DNA from: Lepiota brunneoincarnata
Taxonomy: Eukaryota > Basidiomycota > Agaricomycetes > Agaricales > Agaricaceae
DNA: 64,000 nucleotides
Direction of reading: 5' to 3'
Assembly (NCBI GenBank): GCA_023014365.1
Contig: JAEBUN010000028.1
Coordinates: 124,001-188,000, forward strand
Position 1 is the first letter of the stretch. The number at the start of each line of letters is the position of its first letter. A program made the translations under genes and the position numbers. Shown here piece by piece: positions 11,101 to 22,600 of this stretch. The notes under the pieces are model-generated. The model searched no databases. It had not been told where the DNA came from and was given only the letters and a program-made list of their open reading frames with translations.

Positions 11101-14100
11101 AAGCTATTTAGCACTCGTGATTGGCATGGGAAGCGACCTGGAACATACCTTGGCAACGTCAATTTTCTGGACCTTGAGGTAATTCAAGACGTTGGTCATC
11201 GTCTGGAGGGCGACGAGCTCGCCGGCGCAAACATATTGTTGACCCTGGAGTATAGATGAGAACAAAGCATGTAAATTTTACAGTTCGAAGCACGCACTTC
11301 AACGTTGAAGTTGACAATTTCCAACAGAGAACCAGTCTTAAGGGCAATCATGTCGACGACCTCACGCAAGGCAGCATCGCTGAAAGTCTTGGAGATACGA
11401 CTGGGGTTGACTGCACACATAGCATAATTGGAACGATTCTCAGAGTCTCGCTCGACGGCGCGCTGCATTGTGATACCACGATAGAAGACGACATCAACAA
11501 GGGCGGAGATATGGAGAACATCTGCGATAGAAGCAAGGGCAGAATATTCACCTAAGGAGTGACCAGCGAAGGCACAGTCCTTTTGGATGAAACCCTTTGT
11601 TCGCATATCCTCGAAGGCTGCTTTCTCTGTGACGACAAGGGCAATTTGAGCAAATTGGGTGGCAAAAAGAAGGCCATTTGGATGACTGAAGGTGTAACGG
11701 TGAGTGCGGTTGTCGATGTCGGCAAAGAGAGGAAGAGTTTTGACGTTGCCATCCTTGTCGAGCGTGTCATAGGTCATGTCCATGTAGCGCTGGCGAATGG
11801 CTTGACCTTTAATGCCACCAAAGTAAATGGTTTTCTGCTTGGGATTATCCCTGACAATTTCGATGATCGAGAAGCCATAAACGGCAAGCAAATGTGCTTC
11901 GGCACCATCCCAAACTGCACGAGCTGCAGGCGAAGTGTCGTAGAGGTTCATACCCATACCAGGCTCCTGAGAACCCTGACCAGTGAAGACGTAGACAGTG
12001 GTCGGCTGTTTGACCTCTGCCGACCCTATCAGAACCTTCTCTCCACGGCCATTGATGGTCTCGACGTTGACGACGATGTTGCCATCACGCATGCAAGTGT
12101 GCTTGAGTTTGACAGTCAACTCATCACCAGGAATAACCATTCCAACGAAGGAGACATTGTAGGCGAGAACACGGTCGGGGTGGCCTTGAGCAACAACATT
12201 CTCGACATAGCGGCGCGTAGCAGCACTGGACCACAAGCCGTGGGTGATAGTGGCGGGAAGAGAAGCGTAGTCGGAGAAATAGGGATTGATATGGATAGGG
12301 TTGAAATCACCAGAGATCTTAGAGTAAGGCTCGTTAGTCAGAGGAGCATTGAAGATAGTGGATCCTTCGACGTTCATAAGGGTGTAGCCCTCATTAATAA
12401 GAGGGGTAGGTAACCCTTGAGGCGTACCATGGCGTTGAAGATAGGCCAGAATCGGGTTGCCCTGACAGTCGTCTTGTTGGAACTCGACGGTGCCAACCTT
12501 GACTAGGACCTTCAGTTGATTGTAGACGAAGACGTCGCCGGTAACGGAAACATTGCGGAAGACATTGCGATCTTTGAAAGAGACGGATGATTGAATACGG
12601 AAGATGAGGGATGCTCCGGCAAGAAGAGGAGTCGACTCGTTCTCCCATGCGAACCATTGCTTGGACTGGAGAACACCAACATCTGCGTCGGTCTCGAGGG
12701 GGACGAGGTAATCAGGCTCTTCAGTGGTCTCGAAGGTATTCTCATAGTCAACGAAACGACCGCGATAAAGGAACGCAGACACTACTTCAATCACACGCTG
12801 CCCCCTGCGGTAGACGTGGCCTTTGACTTTGACAATCTTCCCTTCAGGGGCGTTGACGACGGAAATGATACGAGCTTCTGCCTTGCAAACATCCCCAACT
12901 TTGAGAGGAGTGACACCATCAACCATACGGAAGCCATTGGATAAATGGACAAGTTTGAGAAGATCACCATCAATGCTAGCAGGGAAGATGGATTTCATGA
13001 TGGCCTAGTGAAAATGTCAACAATCCCATCAAGCCAAAGCAAAAAAAAATCGAACTCACCTGCCAGCCAGTGACAATAGCAAAGTCCATGGGAGCTTGTA
13101 CAGCGTCGTTCCTCACGGATTTGAAAGATTCTCCCTGGTTGCCCACAACAGCGCAGAATTCCTCTACGTCCTCAGCTGCGATTGTGACCTCGGGCCCGAC
13201 AAATGTCTCCCTGATGTCGATATTAGGGAGCACCTCATCGTCCCCATACCAAAGCTTCCAGTAGAACTGCTTTATGCGCTGGTTGCGACCAGCGGCAATT
13301 TCATGAATGGGAGCGTAGCCCTGAGAAGGCTTGTATTGGAATTGCAGGTTAAGAGGAACAGAGACACCCCGACGTTCCTCGTAGATGATTACATCGATAA
13401 GTTGAGACACCCCGTTGTATTTGATCTCAACAGCTTTGAAACCCGGAATGTGAGCGCCATAGGAGCGAGCGGCGCTGTAGACAGTGACAGAGGTAGGGAG
13501 TGATTGGTCATAGGTAATAACGACCCTCTGGTCAGCACGAGGAACGAGGAGACGACGTAGCGGGTTATCGATGTAAGAAACACCCTGGACGATGGTAGCA
13601 GAAGTGACAAAAGCGCGCAACCAGTTCAACTGAGCACCACCGAGAACTTCCAGCCAGGCTCGAACGCTCGGCAATGACGAACCGAATTGATAGATGATTT
13701 CATTGCCCTTTCGGGTGCGAGTGACATGAGGGAGGTCGAGGAATGGCAACGGCTCGACGGCCAAGTAGTCGATGGTTGGAATGGCTGATTCATCACTATC
13801 ATATTTAGATTCCAGCAGTTTAGAGATGAGGGAGGAGTTTATATTGCCAAGCAAATCCTTGATCGGCTCGTCTTTAACGATCGATGATTTGACCGCGACG
13901 GGACCTTGAAGGATGCAAACACGCTGAGGGTCTTGATCAAAAACAGCCTCAATGTCCTCCGCTGCCCAAAGAGAATCCTATAATGAAAGGATACACAAGA
14001 ATTAAACATGATTCGAGCAATTACCAAGCAACGGGCAGCTCACCTTCTTGAACCACACCTCAAACGACGCATCCAAGACAGGAATGAAAGGAACTGGCTT

Positions 14101-17100
14101 CTGTCCCGGCCTCTGTGCAATAGCAAGGAAATACGCAGCATCCTCAGCAGCAAGCAATTGTTCTGTGGCAAGGAGATATGCTTCGAAGAAAGACTCGACA
14201 AAGGGGAGAGGATCATCAAGAGAGCTGTAGGATTGGAGGAGAGAGGGCTTGTTTCCGTCGTTATTAACACCGGCAAAGCGCTCTTCGACGCGCCTTAACC
14301 AGTCTCCGGTTAGATTGCGGAGGGAAACGTCGACCCAGCGGTTTTGGTGAGCAACAAACATCAACCGAATCATGCGTAAAACCGTCTCTTCATAAGTCAT
14401 ATCACTCAAATCCTTCGCAACGCTACCGTCCTTCTTCCATCCGAACCATGGCTTTGCAAAGTCCCTGTTCAACTTCTCGATGACCTCGTCTCGACGTTCA
14501 GCCAACCAGGCCGCACGCTTCTCCTTCGGCAACTTGAAAACACCCTCGTCGAACTCCTTCCAGAGCTTGACGCCACGAGTTGCAACCTTGTGAATAGGCT
14601 CGCCAAGCTCTGAGCGAACCGTCAAGATACCACCAGTGGGCTTCGCATATGTGCCCTCCCATTGCTCATCATTAACACCAACAGCAGCCACGATCAAATC
14701 CTTGACGGAAGAACTCGTATGGGCTTCCTTGGCGACCATGACACGACTGGCGAACAAAAAACCATCGAAGGGCATCGGCTGAGCACCAAAACGATCAACT
14801 GACCACTGGCCAGACAAATATGGCCAGACATCTTCAGCAGAGCCGAAGCCTGACCCACCAACGAGAATGATGTTGGAATGTTGACGGATGCCACGATAAG
14901 TGACAAGGACGGGTTGGTGGAAATCCTCGTAAGAGTGGTGGCCACCTGCACGACCCCCGGTCCACTGAAGGATGATGGGGAAGTCTGGGTTGGCAGCGGC
15001 GATGTTGATGACCTGGCGAATACCATCGACAGAGCCAGGTTTGAATGATACATGTTTGATGCCAGCACTCTTCAGGCCATCAATAATCTCGACGGCCTTC
15101 TCGGTGGTGGGAATACCTGCCGCAACACAGAAACCCTCGATAGGAAGGCCCTCTCTGCGCATCTCTTGCCACAGCGGGAACTGGAAAGTAAACTGGCGAG
15201 GGTTGATATAGAGGGAGTTGAGAGTGAGACCAACGCCAACAGGGACCTTGGATTGGATTTCGGCAACCTTGGCACGAAGAGCAGTAGCACTGTAGTGGCC
15301 TCCACCAGCTAATTCGACATGATAGCCAGCATCGAGAATCGCACCGACAAAGCCAGACTTAACCGTTGTCGGGGTCATACCGGCAACCATGATAGGAGCC
15401 TTGCCCAAGAGCCGAGAGAAAGGCGTATCAAGGTGGATGGTACCATCACTGGTGAGACGTCAGCATGTCATGGTTCCCGAGTATACGGGTGACCACATAC
15501 CTCGTGCGGACCAAACTTGGCGCGTACTTCTTACCCCACCAATCCTCGTACCTGACATTTGACGCGTCGTAGAGCTCAGCATCTCCCTTCCCTCTATCCC
15601 CAACAATAATCACACGAACGCCACGGCCATCCAGGTTCCTTGCTGTAAGAGGGCCTATTCCGCTCAGTCCACCAGGACCGAAGTCGATTGCATGGGTGGC
15701 GGACTCAGGGAAATCAGTAGCTTTGGTCCAATGAATTGGGGCAGTGAAAATCTGTTCGCAAAGAGAGCGCGTGATCGAGCCGTCAAATCCGCGCATGTCT
15801 GAACCTAAAAGTCAAACATGTTAGCCCTTATACGCGCTCTGGAGCCAATCTAATGCACCTGTCTCTGTATTATACACCGGGATCTCCAAGTCCGTTGCCT
15901 CCCACAATTCCTCACCCAGATCCTCATCCATCACCATGTCGGTTACATCGCGCAAATAATCGCTATGGTACGGAACGCCGACAACCAAGAATCTCACAGA
16001 AAAGACGGATTTGCGCTGTGAGAAAGGAATTTTGCTTTGGTCAGCACCACTGGGAGCCCTGACCTTCCTCAGGTTGGTGACGAGACCATGTAAGGCACGA
16101 GCCGGGCCAGTGACAACGAAAGCACGCGGCCCATTATTCAAGGATACAGCAAGTTGGGAGTTGGCGGGAAGGTGCGAGTTGGTTTTAACAATGTGAGACT
16201 CGAGCTCCTTGAGGGAAAGGCCAGTAACTGATAACATAGGAGAGGGGGTGCCCTCACCACCGCCCAAAGTGTCCTGAACAAGGCTGGGTTCGATAGCGAC
16301 AGGAGGGAATGCTTGCTGACCGCGAAGGCCCGAATAAAATAGCCACCTGAGGGCCTTGCGAGAGTTCTCGGTGAGGTCGTCGAAGGAGGCCGAGGCACTG
16401 ACGACGACCGCAGAAACAATGCCCTGGGAGTGACCTGTAGCACCAGCAAGACAATCGCGAAGTTCGCCTGGAGTTATGCTTGGCGACACGACATACGACA
16501 AGATACTGAACGAGCTGCGTCAGCCCGATAAGTAGCATTGAAATAGGAATCGATGCAAGATAGGCAATGGAGGGACGCTCAACGGCACCATTTAGCCATG
16601 AGATCACATCCAGCCCATAGGTGAAATAGGAGCTTTCGCTCTCCTCCTCAGCGAGCTCGACAAGATCATCGACAATGGTCTGCAGGAAGGGGGTAACAAA
16701 CAATTTGTAGATGTCATAAAGGTTTTGTAGCTCATCAAAGTACACCTCATTTGTTCCTTGGCCTCCAAATAGGGCAAAGATCGAGGCCCTTGCCCGAAAT
16801 GGCAGCGCTCAATAAGGCCGATTTAGGTTGGCGAGGAATGGACGCGATTTTCCTGTCCTCAAGCACAGCAACCGCCAGGAAATAAGCCGAGAGGACTGTT
16901 TTGCGAGTGTCGGTCGCGTAGGGCGCGGAGAGTGTGTGGACATCCCTGTGCGCAAGATGTGATGACGTAAAGTGCTTGAGCACGCTGAGCAGTAGATGTA
17001 TGCGTGCTTCGGTGGATTGCGAGTCGTTATCGATGCTAGATGCAACGTGTGCGAGGAACCGAGCTGTCAACTCTACGATGGCCTCTGACTGATTTTCGAT

Positions 17101-17323
17101 CTGGGCAGTCACATCGACTGCGTCCACTTGGGACTGGTTGTGGAGGAAGTCGTCACGCAGGACCTCTGCAGCGACCCATTCGTCGGGTTTGGTGGAAACT
17201 GGGATGGAGACCTGAGCCACATCATCAATAATGAACCAGATCCAAACGAAAAATGCAACACACTCTAATTTGGCCTTGAGAGAGGATTAGGGGACGTGTA
17301 GCAATAGTAGTAGGAACGTGCAT
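4614..17323 (-). CDS. FAS: Fused type I fatty acid synthase (beta-alpha)
   Basis: Cytosolic fungal FAS makes palmitoyl/stearoyl-CoA from acetyl-CoA, malonyl-CoA and NADPH in a barrel-shaped complex. Here the beta and alpha chains are one polypeptide of about 3,900 residues: acetyltransferase, FMN enoyl reductase, dehydratase, malonyl/palmitoyl transferase, acyl carrier protein, ketoreductase, ketosynthase, phosphopantetheinyl transferase. The C-terminal beta part ([20 protein letters not shown]) runs without stop or start into the alpha N-terminus ([20 protein letters not shown]), so this is a true fusion. I chose ATG 17323 because the 60-nt first exon encodes TRPLILSQG, the beta N-terminal signature, and a 52-nt intron (17263-17212) joins it in frame. 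About seventeen introns were placed. The last exon ends [13 protein letters not shown] with TAA at 4616-4614. Oddities are two one-base frame breaks in the transferase domain (about 16788 and 16478) and an intron inside the ketosynthase cysteine codon. There is one ACP, not a tandem. Identity is very sure. Confidence 0.97.
5450..7290 (-). other. FAS ketosynthase domain
   Basis: Condensing enzyme. [11 protein letters not shown] precedes the nucleophile region [13 protein letters not shown]. The catalytic histidines are in [16 protein letters not shown] and [13 protein letters not shown]. The cysteine codon is made by splicing (TG at 6637-6636 plus T at 6583). Confidence 0.95.
6584..6635 (-). 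other. Intron splitting the ketosynthase active-site cysteine codon
   Basis: The donor GTGCGT begins at 6635 and the acceptor AG ends at 6584, 52 nt. The upstream exon ends GTC GGT GCT TG and the downstream exon begins T GCA ACT GCT, so splicing creates Val-Gly-Ala-Cys-Ala-Thr-Ala. An unspliced message lacks the cysteine and runs into a stop. Confidence 0.9.
8090..8790 (-). other. FAS ketoreductase domain
   Basis: NADPH-dependent short-chain reductase fold: [20 protein letters not shown] for cofactor binding, then [10 protein letters not shown], and [17 protein letters not shown] with the Tyr and Lys of the catalytic set. It continues past the intron into [12 protein letters not shown]. Confidence 0.92.
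10030..10275 (-). other. FAS acyl carrier protein domain (single)
   Basis: The Ser that takes the phosphopantetheine arm is in [10 protein letters not shown] (codon 10138-10136). The domain follows an Ala/Pro-rich flexible linker (about 10390-10270) that lets the carrier swing inside the barrel. Only one copy is present. Confidence 0.92.
10690..12010 (-). other. FAS malonyl/palmitoyl transferase domain
   Basis: It begins [19 protein letters not shown]. The nucleophile motif [13 protein letters not shown] has its Ser codon at 11558-11556, and [12 protein letters not shown] lies near the end. Three introns cut the last third. Confidence 0.93.
12020..13990 (-). other. FAS dehydratase domain
   Basis: Double hot-dog dehydratase region. 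The MaoC-like active motif [15 protein letters not shown], followed by ATITHG, lies near 12325-12240. One intron (about 13060-13010) interrupts it between IVTGWQ and AIMKSIFP. Confidence 0.9.
14010..15470 (-). other. FAS enoyl reductase domain
   Basis: FMN-dependent TIM-barrel reductase. It opens with [17 protein letters not shown] and carries [20 protein letters not shown] and [19 protein letters not shown], typical of the fungal FAS enoyl reductase. The reading frame is continuous over almost the entire domain. Confidence 0.93.
16474..16482 (-). other. Apparent +1 frame break in FAS before the AT nucleophile
   Basis: The frame LVVCRVAK is followed, one base later, by [18 protein letters not shown]. 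Removing one A from CATAACT would give the family's usual Lys-Leu-Thr-Pro-Gly. No splice site explains the shift. Confidence 0.75.
16784..16792 (-). other. Apparent +1 frame break in FAS, N-terminal
   Basis: The frame [12 protein letters not shown] passes, one base later, into [17 protein letters not shown], which is strongly FAS-like. The run AAGGGCC lies at the junction, and GG instead of GGG would restore the frame. No intron fits because no GT occurs between the two frames. Confidence 0.8.
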
Positions 17324-17849
17324 GGCATTGCCATTGGGAACCACCATCGTTTGAGTTCACTCGTGGCGAGGATATCTGTAGAACGGCTCTACAGGCAAAA
17401 GCCAAGAAGGTGTTGTCCTCAAGAAATTATATATGCCCCTGACCCCAACCCACGCTGCCCCAACGAATTTTTTTTGAGGTGACATCACGTGACCGCACGC
17501 GACATCAACGGATACCAATGAGCAACCACTCAGTGAACCACTACCCTGTGTCACTGATTTAGCTGTCCCTGTTGGATTTTTAAGCTGCTCATCTTGTTTG
17601 AAATGCACTAGATATACACATTTTGAAATGAAGCGGCAACGTGTCAAAAGCGCAGTATTACGATGACAAAAGGAAATGTGGACTCGTTAACAAGTGATCG
17701 CCCCAACCCCGCCTGCCTTATGTGTTTTCAATGACACGCGAACGGACATCACTGCCTCTCCTAGTGGCGAGCGAACAATGATACTTGTCCCGGAACGCAG
17801 ATATGCCCATATTAAATATCATCCACCTCCCCTGGTTTCTTTCTCCACA
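17324..17849. other. Intergenic, FAS promoter / Gtr2 3' region
   Basis: It holds the TATA-like box and CACGTG described for FAS. If the Gtr2 message is read in the homologous frame, its stop lies at 17821-17819, inside this stretch. Nothing else seen. Confidence 0.5.
17426..17433 (-). promoter_or_regulatory. TATA-like element upstream of FAS
   Basis: TATATAAT on the minus strand, about 103 bp before the FAS start codon. A palindromic CACGTG at 17486-17491 lies a further 53 bp upstream. The position fits a core promoter. There is no functional evidence. Confidence 0.4.
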
Positions 17850-19334
17850 TCACATATCTCCTGCACACCTTCTCGGAAAAAGACTACAGTTATATTCCAG
17901 CAGCCCTCGTCGGCCTTCATACACGGCGGTGGGCACCAGTGCAAGTAGGGCAAGAGAAGACGTAATCCCGTGGTAGGTCAAGGTTGTCCCTGGAGTTGCG
18001 GGATGTAATGATGTTGCAGCGCTCGGGTAAAACAGCTCCTTTAAGGGTTTTTTGGCGGGTTGGGGAAGGGACTCTGCTGGCGTTGTTGGGGCTGACAAAG
18101 CTATGGAAGAACTGTTTGCTGGGGAGGCCGCTTCAGCAGGAAGGACTTTGCCACAGCGTAAAGGGCTGGCCGATGCAGACCTTTAAGGTAATAGCTGGTA
18201 AACCAAAAAGAAACCATTGGAGTACAGGCAACCGCACCTGTATAGAGTCTCAAAAGAGTTCAGCATTTGCAGATAGTCGCAACATAGGTTGTGTGTTGCG
18301 CTATCAACTGGAGACGCGTCTGTCGCCACATAAAGACGAGACCCGGTATCGAACAGGAAAGCTTTCGGTGACTGGGAATTCTGATGCATTCCTAAGTTGA
18401 CGCCTGAATCGATCAAATTGGAAACCCACAGCACAAAAGACATTGAGCATATCCTCTAAGTATGGTAGGGAGTCGATCAATTTGTGAAGGACTCGCGAAA
18501 AGGCTTCGTGGAGCGAATGATCGTAGACCGATGTGAGGTAAAAGTTGGGCTGAATCTGCTCGTATTCTGGCGACAGGTCGAGTAACCGATCAGTAACACG
18601 CTCCTGTATCTGCCTGAAGTTTTCTGTGAAACAATGTGAGAGATGGTCAAAGAGGCGCTAGACAGTGGTCACACCGATCTTGTCATCCTCTTGTAATTTT
18701 TCTGCCTTGTGGACGAAAACCTCGATGTTGATGTCGGGGTTTTGTTGATAGGCAGCTGCGATAAACTCGACAAGTTTCGTGATAGGTTGATTGTATAAAT
18801 CCTGTCAATGTGAGCTTGAATTGCTGACGAAGATGCGAAAAGCGTGTAAGTCATACGCGAATGTCGATAACGAAGATGAGACTAGGGAATTGGGAGAGCG
18901 GCGTCCCGAGCGAGTCGACTGTGATGTTCCCCGGACAGTCCCAGATATCGAGGGGAATCACTGTGCTGGAATGTCAATGCAGGTTTATAGCGTCAGCAAC
19001 CAGAAACGCGTACGCAGTGGATGGGATGTGTTCCAATACGCACTCTATTGGATGTCTTGCGATGCGCATAGTGGGCTCAAGATAGAAAGTCTGTTTAGGC
19101 TGGAGGTTGTTGAAGAGAACCTCCCGTATGGATGTTTTCCCGGCCCTTGGTACGGAGGGACTGGTCATCGATACTGGAGAAACGGAAGAACTAAGGACCT
19201 ACCTGCGGAGTCCGAGCAGGAGAATTTTTGTGCGCTGGATGGCGGTGGAAGATTGGCGAGAGGCATTAAGCTGCGGCCGGGGTAGACTGGTAGAAGTAGG
19301 CAACAGCGGAGTAAGAGACGTGGTTGGCGGCCAT
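17850..19334 (-). CDS. GTR2: RagC/Gtr2-type small GTPase
   Basis: Gtr2 pairs with Gtr1 on the vacuole membrane and tells TORC1 about amino acids. The model starts at ATG 19334 (MAANH), then a short intron, then RTKILLLGLRR, then AGKTSIREVLFNN: together the P-loop G-L-R-R-A-G-K-T, with its codons split by an intron. Next come the switch region (TMRIARHPI) and, after an intron, VIPLDIWDCPGN (the WDxPG G3 motif of Rag proteins). The Rag roadblock-like C-terminal half is clear: NIEVFVHKAEKLQEDDKI, FYLTSVYDHSLHEAFSRVL, AFLFDTGSRLYVATDASPVD. A Ser/Pro-rich insert precedes FYPSAATSL. Seven introns were placed. The displayed frame stops at 17850. The conserved end (VVFFREGVQEI) is in the next frame after a one-base break near 17890 and would stop at 17819. 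It is divergent from VTC4. Confidence 0.9.
17886..17894 (-). other. Apparent +1 frame break near the Gtr2 C-terminus
   Basis: GLLEYN is followed in frame by CSLFPRRC and a stop. One base later the frame reads VVFFREGVQEICDV, much closer to the Rag family's ending. No donor site lies between the two. Confidence 0.65.
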
Positions 19335-19622
19335 GACCAACTGGAGAGAGCTGCAAGACGATGGATGGTGTGTCGAAAATAGCTGTAGGCACGTGGTTAT
19401 GACTGCAACCCCTAAACCGTTCGGGTAGTCCCCCTGAGGAGAATAATAAGTACCTACGACCTGGGCAACTTTATATGGTCCAGGAGCGGTCGAAAGTTAA
19501 TATCATGAAGTGTCTGTTTGTTTGGCGACACCTTCTCAAATGCAAGCTCCGAAACACGGCGAACACCTAACCCAATTGCGTCACTGACACCTCCACACTC
19601 CCATCACAGCGGGTCGCTCACT
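19335..19622. promoter_or_regulatory. Shared Gtr2-VTC4 divergent promoter
   Basis: 288 bp separate the two start codons, so both promoters must lie here or overlap. It contains a palindromic CACGTG at 19390-19395, the core of the yeast Pho4 site. No clear TATA box was seen. Confidence 0.6.
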
Positions 19623-22600
19623 ATGAAATTCGGAATTAAGATCAGCGTACACATTCGCATCTTATGTGACCAATGACTTGGGCTCATCTATCACTCTAGA
19701 CCGATCTTTACAACGAATGGAGACCATTCTACATCGAGTACAACCAGCTGAAGCGTGAGCTCAAGGTCCGTTCCCTAGTTCCCAGTTTCTCAAGGTGCTC
19801 ACCATCTCGCTAGACCCGGACAACCGGACGTACCTGGACCGAAAAGGACGAGAGCGAGTTCAAAGACATGCTCGAGGCTGAGCTCGACAAAATTCACGAC
19901 TTCCAGAAAGCAAAGGTCAGTATACTGTTTTGTGAACCTTCCTTCTTATTTGTCCTTTCCTTTCGACCCCCGCGCCCACCAGCCGGAGGGCCCTTCCCTG
20001 GTACTCCACTTGGCTCGCTATCACATCCAGGGTCCAGCTGTCACAGTGGCCCCATTTACTGCCTACGTTCCCTTCATTTCCAGCTGGGAATCAGCGCATT
20101 CTGCCCCTTCCCAGCCACTGGAGCTTTCTCATGCTTCTATAAATCTGCCCCCTCAATGGACACTGAATTGTGACTTCTCGCGAGGCGCAAGATACTGTCC
20201 TACCTGTTTCAGAGCCTGAGTACATTGACATAGCACGGTGCCTTTCCTGAAGTCCCTGATGCATTTGAGGTCGTGCGCCGTTCGCGTTTTGTCATTGGTT
20301 TCCATCGAGCCCGGCCTCGCTCAGTCCCCTATCGTCGGACCAATTCCCCAGACCCTTGGTTTCCAGACGCTCAACAAATTGTCACCTCTTCAACTTTTTT
20401 CCCATGCCCAAATCTTAATCATGACACTTACCCTATTCACAAACAGACAGCTGAGCTTGCCGTTCGCATTCGTGATGCTGAAAAGGACGTTCAAAGCCTC
20501 ATCGCCGAGGAGCATGACACAGAACCGCAAGGGAGACGCCATAGGCACCAAGAATCCATAGATCCCGAAGGACAGCAGCGACGACGGGACGAGTATGCGC
20601 AAGATGATGGATCTGATGATGACGATCTCAGTGATGAGGAAGGAGATTTATCGGATGAGTCCTACGACGCACTCGAGGAGCGATTTCATGGTTTGGAAGA
20701 AGAAGTCGCGATCCTTGTTGCAGACGTTCACGACTTGGCTCTCTATACTAAGTTGAACATTACTGGTTTTATGAAGATTCTCAAGGTGTGTTTCGACCAG
20801 CTTGGATGCCCTACCTGCGCTCACTGCTTGGCAGAAACATGATGTAAGCCAATAAATTTTGACACACAGCCCCCGTTCGTGACCCCTCTCCAGAAGCAAA
20901 CAGGGATACCACTCAAGACTTCATTTATTCAATTCTATCTCGAGAAACGTCCCTTTTATAAGTACAACTGGGATGCTCTCATCGTGAAGCTCTCCAAGCT
21001 GTATGATCTCGTGCGTACCCGAGGACACCCCGTCCAGGGTGACTCCAGTGCTGGAGGAAACCAGAGTGCCTTCGTCCGGCAGACAACTAAATATTGGGTA
21101 AATCTAAATCTCTTATTGTGTTTCCGTTCATCGCCATTCAAATCATCCCGCGATACAGGTTCACCCTGACAACCTTGTGTCATTGAAATTGGCTATCTTG
21201 AGACATTTACCTGTGCTGGGTTCGTATATACTGAGGTTGCTAGGATCCTCGTTTTCTGATTCCTGACATGTGCAGTCTTCAACCCAGACAAGGAATACGA
21301 GCCTAAAGATTCAGGTAAATCGTTTGTAATCTCAGCCACTCACCTTGCTTAGGTTGTTACCTGCAGCAATTACTTCCATCTATTTCGATAACGAGAATCT
21401 TGAGCTATACCTTGGTCGGTTAGAGAAGACCGAGGGTGCTGAAGCGATCCGTCTCCGGTGGTATGGTGATGTTAACAACAAGACTGTGAGCTCCCCCCCC
21501 CCCCCCCTCTCCCATATACACCCTCTAATTCCACGCGCCTTCAGATTTTTGTTGAACGTAAAACACATCGTGAAGATTGGACAGGAGAAAAATCTGTCAA
21601 GGCTCGCTTCCCACTAAAAGAACATCTCATCAACCCTTTCCTCAGAGGAGAATACACTGTTGATGCGGATTTCCAACAACTTGTCAAGAAAGGGAAGAAA
21701 ACCCAAGCCGAAGTTGATTCCATGATCCAACTCGCAAACGAAGTCCAATACGCGATTCTTACCAAAAATTTGCAGCCCGGTGCGTGCCTACACATCTGTT
21801 AGCATACTGAAACAAGTCTCCTAACCTTAGTACAATTTATATACTCCAATCTTTAACAGTCATACGATCATTCTATAACCGCACAGCTTTTCAACTTCCC
21901 GGAGACGCCCGTGTAAGAATATCCCTTGATACTGAATTAACGCTTATCAGGGAAGACAACTGGGATGGCCGGACCCGCTCTGATGGGAATTGGCGCCGCA
22001 CAGACATAGGGCTTGATTTCCCGTTCGACCAAGTTCGCCCTGAGGACAAGGAAATATTCAAATACGGAGTTTTGGAGGTCAAATTGCAAACTCAGTTCGG
22101 CCAACAGCCACCTGAATGGGTAACGGACCTTGTACAGTCACATTTGGTCGAAGCTGTTCCCAAATTCAGGTATGCTATTATGTTTCTGAACGACTCCATT
22201 TCCATGCCTTGGCTATTCAGGTTCTTATTGACTTGCAATGGCTCCAGTAAATTTATCCACGGATGCGCCACCCTCCTTCCGAATCGCGTTGATTTGGTGC
22301 CCTTCTGGCTCCCCCAAAGTTCGTTCCTGTCTTTCCGTGTCGGCCGGTGTCCTAATAGCAATTTCGACTCCTTACTGTGAACAGTGGATGTCGATATCCT
22401 GAAACCTGACACAGGCTACCTGAGTGTCATTGAAAGACCAGCAGGTACAACGTCTAAGGGCAATTCGTCTCGCCAAACTTCAACGGGCTCTCATTCCCCC
22501 GAGATCCACTCCTACACCGAGCCCTTATCCGAGGGTGAGGACGAGTACATGGACATCGCACCTGCCAGGAACGAGGGTGAACGCACGGGGTTGAGCGGTG

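Larger units (their letters stand above)
15800..17211 (-). other. FAS acetyltransferase domain
   Basis: It loads acetyl groups. The nucleophile motif GATGHSQGI has its Ser codon at 16429-16427. It is preceded by [17 protein letters not shown] and [12 protein letters not shown]. The two frame breaks of the gene both fall in this domain, upstream of the nucleophile. Confidence 0.9.

Noticed and set aside
11559..12413. Open frame of 284 codons on the plus strand
   Set aside because: It is antisense to the FAS malonyl/palmitoyl transferase and dehydratase and has no motif. The minus-strand frame is conserved.
17324..17400. FAS starting at the GTG at 17220 or at ATG 17334
   Set aside because: The ATG at 17323 gives the TRPLILSQG signature and splices in frame. 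The alternatives do not give a family-like N-terminus.
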